A DNA stretch of 64,000 nt from JAAEPI01 sp964352625 (GTDB lineage: Bacteria; Bacteroidota; Bacteroidia; Cytophagales; Cyclobacteriaceae): NCBI GenBank assembly GCA_964352625.1, contig CAYGSD010000001.1:1-64000 (forward strand). Direction: 5' to 3'. The notes under the pieces are model-generated. The model was not told where the DNA came from, ran no database searches, and saw nothing but the letters and a program-made list of their open reading frames with translations. Positions 36,301-43,486 of the stretch are shown here, in pieces. A program made the position numbers and the translations under genes. Each line of letters opens with the position of its first letter. Position 1 is the first letter of the stretch.

Positions 36301-36485
36301 TTTGATATATCAATCAAAAACTCAAGCACACGCTCCTTCATCTCCTGAGCGGCCCGATTGGTGAAGGTTACCGCAAGGATGGACTGATAATAATCTGGGG
36401 AGCGAAGTGCTAGACGTAGGTATTCGCGCGCTAGCGTATATGTTTTACCAGAACCCGCAGATGATTTGTAGATGGTAAGAGACAC
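33354..36485 (-). CDS. addA: AddA-like UvrD-family helicase-nuclease
   Basis: This 1043-residue protein starts at a GTG codon (36483-36485), directly before the helicase. Walker A is S-S-A-G-S-G-K-T-Y-T at residues 8-17, motif II D-E-F-Q-D-T-S, motif III G-D-A-K-Q-S-I-Y-S-W-R-G-G-D, and motif VI V-A-F-T-R-A-E-R-G-L. The C-terminus carries a RecB-type nuclease domain with D-R-V-I and V-I-D-F-K-N-G. It unwinds and degrades DNA ends to start homologous recombination. It is translated with addB through a four-base overlap. No Chi recognition sequence can be inferred here. Confidence 0.92.
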   Translation of the reverse strand: MSLTIYKSSAGSGKTYTLAREYLRLALRSPDYYQSILAVTFTNRAAQEMKERVLEFLIDISKGKHELVAEFAEELKVSEAEVSKRAKDTLTHLLHHYGFFSISTIDTFFHRVIRAFSREIGLQGSFGIELDSDKVAEFISSDIFTDIEDPQLKEWLVEFAGSKLGEGEGYEFRGEIRELSKQLFQEEFKGLAQEQFDESSKAKLKTLKANLLEVKRSFEGGLANIGREFFSNQEKAGIDLDDFSGGSKRTLPNFFNRLIDADLKDPFNKTILAAKDEPTKWATKTNPNKDAVIQFASNHAIPLVDRAIEFYESNQSEYFTAKASIEHLYTLGLLSDLARRLQEYKKEEEVIMISDLPDFLSQIIDDSGSPFIYEKVGSRYKHFLLDEFQDTSKLQWKNFKPLLEESLSQGQESIVVGDAKQSIYSWRGGDPSLLLSGIQEDFPHAGWKSGDVNYRSAKNVIAFNNLLFENAAKLIAEQMSEVLNPGGLRDFLQTYEGVAQTAAPKNEETEGLVQLEFLPKESGENWKETAMHRTVDLIEGLLADGHDMNDIALLVRTNREAADLVDYVQNHKRQTETKLEVISDDGMLLKNSPVVQLIIAAFEHLVYPTDKTILSDLVFKYQEAVCEKSFTTHDDFSMLTEEGLPDGFKKFKAHFLHLPIFEMVEVIIRSFDLSKIETEFAYLQAFQDAILEFSKNNRSDVRLFLEWWDEVGSKRSVKLTGALGAVEIITSHKAKGLQYPIVIVPFCNFDMDSRQHTSWYDAPKAEQFEEVKTLPIDYKSELDKTEFSSAYKDELAKWHLESLNVLYVAFTRAERGLFALCEAPPKEKNKMYSSASKLIWSVMEEVKPDGWNEASGVYKQGHLEVLPRDLPDDLVQLKGYQSNKWSTKLSIRKIGKAFYDDEVEKQRNEGILLHQILSEITHWEMTAEVLDRYEKRNDIAAEDKVRYEKLINGLWQNPEIKEWFGSDYQVKTEVVVLPKDGETKRMDRVIIKDKEAKVIDFKNGKPKKGDETQVREYVELLKGMGYEASGYLLYLKDREVVAL

Positions 36486-36555
36486 GTAACGAAGCTAGTC
36501 CCATGAAGTGTAAATCTCTAGAATTGGAAGAAAAGGTTTTCCACAAATCCCATAA

Positions 36556-37326
36556 TCAGGGAAACACAACCGTTGACAGCTCTCCTATTGGAGCCTGAAT
36601 TAAAAGTGGCTTTTTGTTTAAATCTAGCCACTTAATTAAATTTTCTAAATCCTGTTTACTCATGGCAGTACACCCAAGAGTAGGACTGAGTGAATTTCGC
36701 CAAATATGTAAAAAAATTGCACTTCCTTCACCATGCACAATTGGGTTCTTGTTGTGTCGAACCATGATTCCTAATTCATATAAGTGATCTGATCGACGCA
36801 TTTTTTCGAATGATTTCCAATATTTTTTGGGATTGTTCGGTTTGCTTTCTGGTATTGACACCAACATATTGTAATCCGAAGAATTTGGATCGTCGATATA
36901 ATAATCTCTAGTAGTAATCTGCATATACGGGAATTTATTAACGGATTCTAGATTAGGAGAATACCCAAATGAGGTGCTAATATTGAAAGCACCTGCCGGA
37001 GCGCGTCCATCTCCTTCCCTTTTTAAACAATCAACCCCTACGTGCACTCCGCTACCCCATGCCATTCCATTTTTTCCCACAACAACTGAAATAGAATCTT
37101 GAATTAAAACCCAATTTGAGCTTTGCATTTCATAATATTCTAAAGTTCCAAATTGGTCATCCCAGCCATCCGTATTGACAATAATCAATTGCTGATGTCT
37201 TTCAGGAATGTTATCAAAATCAATTTGAAACGCACTTGATGGTAGCGCAAAAAGTGCGAATACAACAATCGTAACTATCCGTACATATGTTACATTAACG
37301 ACCAAAGTCGTTGTAGTATTCATCAT
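36556..37326 (-). CDS. Secreted L,D-transpeptidase-like (YkuD-type) protein
   Basis: The protein has 256 residues from the ATG at 37326 (the next codon at 37323 is also ATG). A signal peptide with a V-R-I-V-T-I-V-V-F-A-L-F-A core is followed by an extracytoplasmic domain. The catalytic region reads H-G-E-G-S-A-I-F-L-H-I-W, then P-T-L-G-C-T-A-M, matching the H-x(n)-S/T-x-G-C pattern of L,D-transpeptidases with the nucleophilic Cys. It probably acts on peptidoglycan; this subgroup is less studied than ErfK/YbiS. The start overlaps the end of the YARHG gene by about 30 bases, suggesting coupled translation. Confidence 0.82.
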   Translation of the reverse strand: MMNTTTTLVVNVTYVRIVTIVVFALFALPSSAFQIDFDNIPERHQQLIIVNTDGWDDQFGTLEYYEMQSSNWVLIQDSISVVVGKNGMAWGSGVHVGVDCLKREGDGRAPAGAFNISTSFGYSPNLESVNKFPYMQITTRDYYIDDPNSSDYNMLVSIPESKPNNPKKYWKSFEKMRRSDHLYELGIMVRHNKNPIVHGEGSAIFLHIWRNSLSPTLGCTAMSKQDLENLIKWLDLNKKPLLIQAPIGELSTVVFP

Positions 37327-38125
37327 AGTAGTCCTCATAGTTATAAAGCAAATCAATGTTGTATGCTTCTATATCTGTTAATTGTTCTCTTATATCTGTT
37401 GACATTGGAATATACCAGTCCTTTGCATCAAATATCCGTCTTATTTTAAGGTTGGTGTAGCTATATCCATGACGAGCATATATCTCATTTCTTATCATTT
37501 CAATTTCTTCTGGAAGCAAATTCTCTACTTCAGGAACTTCCAAATATCGCATTGAGGCTTCTGGAAAGTCTCCAACTGATTCATCATACACAAACTCCCT
37601 CTTTCGCAAAGAGTATGTTTTGGCTGAAACAGTATTCTTATAAGGTTTCCAACTCCCCTTAAGGATCTTACTTGAAATGTCAATTGAGAAATTGAATTCT
37701 CCATCATATTTATCATCACCTGGTTCTCGCATCACGATTGTATACATATCCACTTCCTCTCTTACAATTCTACCCTTTATCGGTCTAAAATTTCCTGCGC
37801 AAACACTATGTCCAAATACAGAATCTTCTTTTAATCCTGCAATTGCTATGTTTATTTTGTTCTTACCAAAAGCACCAACCCAGTAGCCAAATAAGGGATT
37901 TTCACTTGCCCTTATTTTGTAAATATTATCCTCTATATACTTTTGTCCCTTTGATTTATCTGGGCCTATTTTTCTGGGGTCATTTGCGATTTTTATCATT
38001 GAAACGCTCCCCGGCACTTCTACTTTAGAAAGCCTATCTAACTTTGACGAATCACTTTTATCGGTGGGACTGGTGCAAGAGTAGGATGTCAAAACCAAAA
38101 TGATTGAAGCAAATAAGTATTTCAT
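37295..38125 (-). CDS. YARHG-domain lipoprotein
   Basis: This 276-residue protein has a lipoprotein signal with the cysteine in S-Y-S-C-T-S. A YARHG domain lies near residues 215-260: I-R-N-E-I-Y-A-R-H-G-Y-S-Y and later F-D-A-K-D-W-Y, the two hallmarks of this extracellular module. Its function is unknown; it is often found in proteins near peptidoglycan enzymes. The C-terminus is Tyr/Asp/Glu rich (N-Y-E-D-Y-Y-D-E-Y-Y). The following L,D-transpeptidase-like gene overlaps it, so both probably serve the cell wall. Confidence 0.87.
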   Translation of the reverse strand: MKYLFASIILVLTSYSCTSPTDKSDSSKLDRLSKVEVPGSVSMIKIANDPRKIGPDKSKGQKYIEDNIYKIRASENPLFGYWVGAFGKNKINIAIAGLKEDSVFGHSVCAGNFRPIKGRIVREEVDMYTIVMREPGDDKYDGEFNFSIDISSKILKGSWKPYKNTVSAKTYSLRKREFVYDESVGDFPEASMRYLEVPEVENLLPEEIEMIRNEIYARHGYSYTNLKIRRIFDAKDWYIPMSTDIREQLTDIEAYNIDLLYNYEDYYDEYYNDFGR

Positions 38126-38170
38126 GATTTCAAAATAAGAATTCCAATTAAAATAGGAATATAAACAACT

Positions 38171-38821
38171 GTGAAATATATCAAGTCTCTTTCGATCATT
38201 CTTCTTCTCTTCTTTAGCGTGCTAATGATTCAAATTACTTTGCCATACCTAGCCTTTAGAGATGATGTAGCATTTCTTAGAATCAAAAGCTCGGTAATTG
38301 ACAATCAAATCTGGAAAGCGGCTTTCTACCTACATGTATTTTCAAGTTTACTTTGTTTAATTGCCGGCTTCACGCAATTTTCAAAAAGGGTTCTGGTTAG
38401 CTTTCCTCAAGTTCATCGCATTTTTGGAAGACTATATATCGTGGTAATAATTCTAATTTCTGGACCTGCTGGTCTTATCATGGCGTTCCACGCGAATGGA
38501 GGGATCATCTCTCAAACAGCTTTCATCTTGCTTTCCGCACTATGGATTGCTTTCACGTTGAACGCTTATTTGAGCATCAAAAAAGGTCTGATACAAAGCC
38601 ATAAAGAATTCATGATTCGAAGCTTTGCTTTGACTTTATCAGCTATAACTCTCAGGGGCTGGAAATGGTTAATAGTTTTAATTTTTAGACCCCATCCAAT
38701 GGACGCATATATGTTGGTAGCTTGGCTAGGTTGGGTTCCTAATTTATTAATAGCTGAATGGCTAATTTGGTCTATGAAAAGCAATCTTCCTTTTTGGAAA
38801 AAAAGAACCCCGTCTTACTAG
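38171..38821 (+). CDS. DUF2306 family membrane protein
   Basis: This 216-residue protein starts at GTG 38171, divergent from the YARHG gene. Six or so hydrophobic segments carry the DUF2306 pattern: F-Y-L-H-V-F-S-S-L, V-H-R-I-F-G-R-L-Y-I, then S-H-K-E-F-M-I-R-S-F-A-L-T-L-S-A-I-T-L-R. The conserved histidines on two segments resemble haem-binding sites, but that is not established. Its function is unknown. The last codons form one arm of the stem-loop terminator that serves the convergent gene at 38875. Confidence 0.85.
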   Translation: MKYIKSLSIILLLFFSVLMIQITLPYLAFRDDVAFLRIKSSVIDNQIWKAAFYLHVFSSLLCLIAGFTQFSKRVLVSFPQVHRIFGRLYIVVIILISGPAGLIMAFHANGGIISQTAFILLSALWIAFTLNAYLSIKKGLIQSHKEFMIRSFALTLSAITLRGWKWLIVLIFRPHPMDAYMLVAWLGWVPNLLIAEWLIWSMKSNLPFWKKRTPSY

Positions 38822-38830
38822 ACGGGGTTC
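38805..38830 (-). terminator. Terminator of the three-repeat paralog gene, overlapping the DUF2306 3' end
   Basis: GAACCCCGTC at 38805-38814 pairs perfectly with GACGGGGTTC at 38821-38830. Read on the minus strand a run of seven T follows directly, 45 bases after the stop of the gene at 38875. On the plus strand there is no T-run, so the functional direction is minus, although the stem lies across the DUF2306 stop codon. Confidence 0.82.
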
Positions 38831-38874
38831 TATTGTCCGAAATAATTGAATTTTTGACCAGTATGAATCTTTGA

Positions 38875-40104
38875 TTATTTGAAGGTGATCTCCTTCACTT
38901 TCTCCCAAGGCACATAGACTCGCTGACCGCTTACTTGAACGAGCACGCCTGTGTTCTCTTCATTCACGTCTTGTGCATCCCACAGGGTCAGTTGATCACC
39001 AGAGCGCAAGGTGATTTCAGAAGAACTATCATTCCTCGGTGTAATCTTTTTGATATTTCTAAATGGAATCACGTATTCCGAATCGTCCATTTTGCCTTGC
39101 AGCACTTCAAAATCCCAGGCCTCATCCAAGTCGAAAACGATTTTGCCAGAATGGCTGTCACCATTTGTAACTTTCACTGTGCCTTCCAGTTCCTTTTGTG
39201 TTTTGAAGTCGTCGTACTTCACACCTGACTTAGGTGCAGCACTAAACTCCACCTTGTCAAATTCCTTCCAAGTAATATCGATCCTGCCCACTCCTTCTAT
39301 TGCCACGATGATGCCCCGATTTTCATTGTTCACATCGTTCGATCCAGATAGGCTCAGCTTTCTTCCGCTATTCAGCACTACCTCCGATCTGCTATAGCCG
39401 TCTCTTTCGATAGATGCTATTTTGGAAAATTCAACAGACACCTTTCCATCCTCAGATCGACCGTCCAACTTGTCAGTCCCCAGTCTTTCGTCATGATCCC
39501 ACTGCACGTATCCGGTGAATTTTCCCTGGTCAGAATACACCGTTCCATAAAGGGGCGCCCCAAATGTTTCCTTCAAACCAGATGGCGTAGACATGAATTC
39601 GACAGTTTCTATTCTATCCCAGTCCAGAGAAATTTCGCCAAGCTCTGAATCAATGATTTTTATATCCGACCCTATGTCATTGTATCCCTCACCTTCAACT
39701 TCGAATTTTTTTCCATTTTGCATGGTCACGAGCACGTCATTTCCTCTAAGTGATTCTAAGGATTTGATTTCTCCGAATTGACAGCTGAACTGATGCTGGT
39801 AGTCATTGTCCGACGAGCTCCAAGTCCATGTCGTATTCCAACGACTGCTGTATTTGTTGCTGACTTTATCTTCTAAATAGGCCAACTCATCGCTAGATAA
39901 ATAGTCTATGTTTTCATTTTCTTCCTTGGCAGCATTGAACATGTCCGTCCAATACACTTCTTCGTCATCCCAGCGGAGTGCACCCGTGTAGACGTCATTG
40001 TCCACTGTAGTTACTTTGCCATAAATGAAGCTCTCAGTCTGTCCGTATGAGAGTGCCGGGAAAAGGCAGATTAGGATTAGGGTAGTAAATTTTGATGTTT
40101 TCAT
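38875..40104 (-). CDS. Secreted three-repeat protein, paralog A
   Basis: The 409-residue protein has a signal peptide (L-I-L-I-C-L-F-P-A-L-S-Y-G-Q). Three copies of one unit cover the rest: about residues 26-170, 185-287 and 306-409. Each runs G-x-V, then T/S-G-x-x-x-W/F-D-x-D-E, an F-x-x-I-x-x-I strand, G-x-x-L/F, D-V/I-N-x-x-N-x-G-I-x-V and finally I-x-W-x-x-x-x-x-V-E/T-F. I know no named family for it. Paralog B lies on the other side of the LytS/LytR-type genes, aligned along the whole length. A direct-repeat operator candidate is 81 bases upstream of the ATG. A role as sensor input or regulated output of that system is inference. Confidence 0.82.
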   Translation of the reverse strand: MKTSKFTTLILICLFPALSYGQTESFIYGKVTTVDNDVYTGALRWDDEEVYWTDMFNAAKEENENIDYLSSDELAYLEDKVSNKYSSRWNTTWTWSSSDNDYQHQFSCQFGEIKSLESLRGNDVLVTMQNGKKFEVEGEGYNDIGSDIKIIDSELGEISLDWDRIETVEFMSTPSGLKETFGAPLYGTVYSDQGKFTGYVQWDHDERLGTDKLDGRSEDGKVSVEFSKIASIERDGYSRSEVVLNSGRKLSLSGSNDVNNENRGIIVAIEGVGRIDITWKEFDKVEFSAAPKSGVKYDDFKTQKELEGTVKVTNGDSHSGKIVFDLDEAWDFEVLQGKMDDSEYVIPFRNIKKITPRNDSSSEITLRSGDQLTLWDAQDVNEENTGVLVQVSGQRVYVPWEKVKEITFK

Positions 40105-40184
40105 TAGTCTTCGATTTTGATCAAGGGTTTTAAATAATCGATTCGAAGAAAGAGGAATGGGATGTGATAATAAAGTGAAATCCG

Positions 40185-40215
40185 ACGAGGCGGGATGTCA
40201 TTTGACCGAATCGGG
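40185..40215 (-). promoter_or_regulatory. Candidate LytTR operator upstream of paralog A
   Basis: Plus-strand copies are ACGAGGCGGG at 40185-40194 and CCGAATCGGG at 40206-40215, 7 of 10 bases identical, with start-to-start spacing of 21 bases. The edge nearest the gene is 81 bases from the ATG at 40104. Two direct repeats two helical turns apart is the known binding geometry of LytTR domains such as AgrA. The same arrangement lies upstream of paralog B. Confidence 0.5.
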
Positions 40216-40231
40216 AATTTCCAGCACCCAA

Positions 40232-40987
40232 TTATTTGTCCAGCCACGCCTTGAACTGCCGGGTCTTGTCGGCGCTCACTACCAACTCAAGTTCGTTGGT
40301 CGGATCAAGTACCACTTTGATTCTGCCTTTGAAGTAGGGATGCAGTTCGGAGATGGATTCAAAGCCTACAATGAACTGACGATTGGCTCTGTAAAACTGA
40401 TCAGGATCAACCTGCTCTTCGAGTACTTCCAGAGTCACATCTAGGGGCAATCGTTGGCCATCGTAAGTAACCAAATACGTGAGCTTGTTCAGACTATAGA
40501 AATAGGCGACTTTGTCTATTCCAACCGCCTTTATCTTCTGCCCAACCTTTATCAAAAACCTTGAGCGATAGGTTTTCTTGGCCTCATTCATTAGTGAAAT
40601 CAGGCTATCGAATTGACCGGAGTTTTCCCCAGAAAGCCTCCTTTCCTTGATTTTATCAAAAGCTCCCTTTAATTGTTCTGAATCAATTGGCTTGAGTAGA
40701 TAGTCAATGCTGTTCACCTCAAATGCCTTTATGGCGTAATGGTCGTACGCGGTTATAAAAATGATCGGCACCTTAATTTCCAATTCCTGAAAGAGCTGAA
40801 AACTGATCCCATCCTGCAGTCTGATATCGCTGAGGATTAATTCTGGCAGTTCATTCTCCTGAAACCACAGCCGCCCCACCTCGATGGAAGGAATCATCCC
40901 AACTACTTCTGCTTCTACAATGTCTTGCAACATATTGCTGAGTGCCTCCGCTGCTAGTTGCTCATCTTCCAGAATTAATACTTTCAT
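40232..40987 (-). CDS. LytTR-family response regulator
   Basis: The 251-residue protein has a receiver domain (residues 1-120) with acidic pocket E7-D8, phospho-acceptor Asp54 in L-S-D-I-R-L-Q-D-G, the Thr/Ala switch in F-I-T-A-Y-D and Lys99 in L-L-K-P-I-D. A LytTR DNA-binding domain (about 145-250) contains A-Y-F-Y-S-L-N-K-L-T-Y and Y-R-A-N-R-Q-F-I-V. It is translated with the kinase through a four-base overlap. Likely targets are its own operon, via paralog B, and paralog A, both preceded by the same direct repeats. Confidence 0.94.
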   Translation of the reverse strand: MKVLILEDEQLAAEALSNMLQDIVEAEVVGMIPSIEVGRLWFQENELPELILSDIRLQDGISFQLFQELEIKVPIIFITAYDHYAIKAFEVNSIDYLLKPIDSEQLKGAFDKIKERRLSGENSGQFDSLISLMNEAKKTYRSRFLIKVGQKIKAVGIDKVAYFYSLNKLTYLVTYDGQRLPLDVTLEVLEEQVDPDQFYRANRQFIVGFESISELHPYFKGRIKVVLDPTNELELVVSADKTRQFKAWLDK

Positions 40988-41988
40988 ATTTCTTCGATTT
41001 CAGTTAGTGGGATGGTGACTGTGAATTTGCTTTCCGACTTGTCGACCTTTATTTGGCTATCAGTGAAATAGCTGATTCTATCTCTGATATTTTGCAATCC
41101 TGTACCCGATTTTTCGTGAAGGTCGGCTTTCTTTTCAAAAAGCGTATTTGATACGATTACGGTTGATTCACTCGCCTCTATTACAATTTTCAATGGCCGT
41201 TCGATTGAGGCAATGTTGTGCTTTACTGCATTCTCGACCAGCATTTGAAGCGTAAGCGGGGGAAGCATTAAATCCAGACAATTGGGCTCAATCTTGAATT
41301 CGATTTGAATCGCTTTTCCGAATCGGGCATCCAATAGATTATGATAAGATTGGATGAAATCCACCTCTTCTTCCAGTGAAACCAAATCCTCATTGCTCGA
41401 CTGGAGCATCTTTCGATAGACCTGCGCAAAGCGAACCAAGAATTGCTTGGAAGCGCCTTTGTCCTTATCTATAAGTGCCGACAGAATGTTGAGGTTGTTG
41501 AAAAGGAAATGCGGATCAAGATGGTTCTTGAGGTTTTTTAGTTCGGACTGAATGCTCTCTTTCTGAAATTTCTCTATCTCTACTTGGCTTGTTCTCCAGT
41601 AATTCAAGAATTGAAGGGAGAAATACATCGAAAAGGCTGGTATGAATAGAATGGCACCAAAGACGTTGGTGATCATGAGTTGCTCCCCGGATGGAGGAAT
41701 CTGAGTAAGTAAAATTTTGAGCGCTACGTAACTCACGTTTATGATACCGAGCGATAAAGCATATCCCAGAAATAGGTGAATGAAGAATCTTTTGACTCCA
41801 TATTCTCTCCAAGGGAATCGTTTATCCAGCAATCTCCAGAGTAGGATATTTCCTCGCCAAAGCAAAAGGCCAACAAGTAAAACCAGGCAGGCGGTGAAAA
41901 TGAAATAGGACTCGGGAGCAACGAGGTAAGCGATCAGGGCAATTACTAAAATGATCAGGGCGATCAGCGTGAACCAGCGTTTTTTCAT
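40984..41988 (-). CDS. LytS-type sensor histidine kinase
   Basis: This 334-residue protein has an N-terminal membrane region of about four segments (residues 7-25, 28-48, 70-92, 105-128), a short coil, then the His_kinase domain with N-H-L-D-P-H-F-L-F-N-N-L (phospho-acceptor His) and an ATPase domain with L-T-L-Q-M-L-V-E-N-A-V-K-H-N (N box) and G-T-G-L-Q-N-I (G box). There is no large outside sensor domain, so the signal is probably membrane-derived or delivered by another protein. The secreted paralog B is encoded 15 bases upstream and is a candidate partner. Confidence 0.93.
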   Translation of the reverse strand: MKKRWFTLIALIILVIALIAYLVAPESYFIFTACLVLLVGLLLWRGNILLWRLLDKRFPWREYGVKRFFIHLFLGYALSLGIINVSYVALKILLTQIPPSGEQLMITNVFGAILFIPAFSMYFSLQFLNYWRTSQVEIEKFQKESIQSELKNLKNHLDPHFLFNNLNILSALIDKDKGASKQFLVRFAQVYRKMLQSSNEDLVSLEEEVDFIQSYHNLLDARFGKAIQIEFKIEPNCLDLMLPPLTLQMLVENAVKHNIASIERPLKIVIEASESTVIVSNTLFEKKADLHEKSGTGLQNIRDRISYFTDSQIKVDKSESKFTVTIPLTEIEEI

Positions 41989-42003
41989 CGACGAAATGCT
42001 GTT

Positions 42004-43203
42004 TTAGTCAAGCACAATTTCCTGAACCTGGTCCCAGCGGACATGCTTGGTTTTACTACTCTTATCAATGACGAGGATTCCTGCGTTTCCCGAAGTGACA
42101 TCTCGCAATTTACCCAAAAGCAAGGTTGTCCCATTCTTCAATTGAATCTCGCTGTATTCACTATTCTTCGGTTCTATGCGACGGATATTGTGAATAGGAA
42201 TTTTATATTGGATTCCGTCATCCATCCCCTCGATCATCTCATATTCCCAATATTCGTCAAGGTCATAAATCAATTGTCCAGTGTGACTTTCATTTTTGGT
42301 ATATACCTGTCCAGAAATTCCCTTCGGTCTTTTGAAGTAAGAATACCCTAAGTCAGTTTGCGGCTCTGAAAAATTCACCTGACTAAAATATCTCCAAGGG
42401 ATTTCTATGAAGCCAATCTCAGGATTCATTACCATGATCCCTCGATTTCCTTCATTCACGTCATTTGAATTCGTTAAATAAAGGGTCCGACCCGAATGCA
42501 ACGTGACATCACAACCTCTTCCTTCTTTTCTGATGGAGCTGATATTCTTGAAGGGAATCGAAAGATCACGACCTTTTTCATCACCGTCCAGCTTTTCCTC
42601 ATCCAGTCGCTCGTCATTGTCCCAAATAAGATACCCTTTGAAATTTCCCTTTCGGTCTGTTTGAACTGTGCCATAAAGATGAGTGCCCGCCATTGGTTCC
42701 AAATTCCTAGGGGCTTCCTTAAATTCTATTTTTCTGATCTTATCCCAGCTGATTTCAAGCATCCCCAATTCCAAATCATTGATTCGGATATCAGAACCTG
42801 CATCATTGTAGCCATCACCATTCAATACGATTGACGTCCCATCCTTCTGAATAAGGGTAAATCGTGACTTGCCAATACCTACAATTTCCTTGATGTTTCC
42901 AAACTGACAATTGAATTGATGAATGGTAGTGCCACCTTCCGTCCAAATCTTGGCAAGACTCCACTCATTCTTAACACTGACCTCCTTAGGCTTTTCTACT
43001 TTTTCTGCATTGAAAAGATCGAACCAAATGGCTTCTTCATCACCCCATTGCATTTGACCGGTGTACTGACCAGTGTAAGTCGTGACAGTCCCAAAGATGT
43101 ACGGTTGATCCTGCGCATTCAGTTCATTGGACACAATGATCAGCGCAATCAGGTTTCCAAGTAAGAGTAATATGAGTTTCCTATGCTTTTGCAAGAATTC
43201 CAT
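42004..43203 (-). CDS. Secreted three-repeat protein, paralog B
   Basis: The protein has 399 residues from the ATG at 43203; an upstream frame to 43242 would bury the signal sequence. The hydrophobic start is L-I-L-L-L-L-G-N-L-I-A-L-I-I-V, with cleavage near L-N-A-Q. Three repeats match those of paralog A, for example L-Y-G-T-V, G-Y-L-I-W-D-N-D-E-R-L, K-L-D-G and N-D-V-N-E-G-N-R-G-I. The gene leads an apparent operon with the histidine kinase and response regulator (gaps of 15 and -4 bases). Direct repeats 83 bases upstream suggest autoregulation. Function unknown; no catalytic residues recognised. Confidence 0.82.
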   Translation of the reverse strand: MEFLQKHRKLILLLLGNLIALIIVSNELNAQDQPYIFGTVTTYTGQYTGQMQWGDEEAIWFDLFNAEKVEKPKEVSVKNEWSLAKIWTEGGTTIHQFNCQFGNIKEIVGIGKSRFTLIQKDGTSIVLNGDGYNDAGSDIRINDLELGMLEISWDKIRKIEFKEAPRNLEPMAGTHLYGTVQTDRKGNFKGYLIWDNDERLDEEKLDGDEKGRDLSIPFKNISSIRKEGRGCDVTLHSGRTLYLTNSNDVNEGNRGIMVMNPEIGFIEIPWRYFSQVNFSEPQTDLGYSYFKRPKGISGQVYTKNESHTGQLIYDLDEYWEYEMIEGMDDGIQYKIPIHNIRRIEPKNSEYSEIQLKNGTTLLLGKLRDVTSGNAGILVIDKSSKTKHVRWDQVQEIVLD

Positions 43204-43285
43204 GATGGATGATTCGACAAGACAAAACTCAGGGGTACTCATAGTTCTATGGAGCGAATATCAGAAAAATTGATAGAAGTAGTGA

Positions 43286-43316
43286 CCGAATCGGGCAATA
43301 GGAATTCCGAAACGGG
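43286..43316 (-). promoter_or_regulatory. Candidate LytTR operator upstream of paralog B operon
   Basis: Plus-strand copies are CCGAATCGGG at 43286-43295 and CCGAAACGGG at 43307-43316, 9 of 10 identical, start-to-start 21 bases. The nearest edge is 83 bases from the ATG at 43203, against 81 bases at paralog A. The shared core with flanks, TGACCGAATCGGG, is identical over 13 bases between the two sites. Confidence 0.55.
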
Positions 43317-43375
43317 AACCAAATGAAATGTGCTAGCGAGATCAGTCTTTTCGGCAAGAAGAATCGAGTACATTT

Positions 43376-43446
43376 CTAATGTTACCTTAATGTTAACAAT
43401 ATGTTGCGTAATTGGAAATCATTTGTTAACTTTAAGGTAACATTAG
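43376..43446. repeat. Long inverted repeat upstream of the TonB-C gene
   Basis: The 22-base left arm 43376-43397 is the reverse complement of 43425-43446 with one mismatch, leaving a 28-base-centred AT-rich gap of 27 bases. The arms contain GTTACCTTAA and GTTAAC. The right arm ends 40 bases before the ATG at 43487, so it could be an operator pair for a dimeric regulator or fold as a long hairpin in a leader transcript. No transposase is nearby. Confidence 0.8.
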
Positions 43447-43486
43447 GCTTATGATAGCGTAATAAGGATATTAAGAAGAAGGAATT

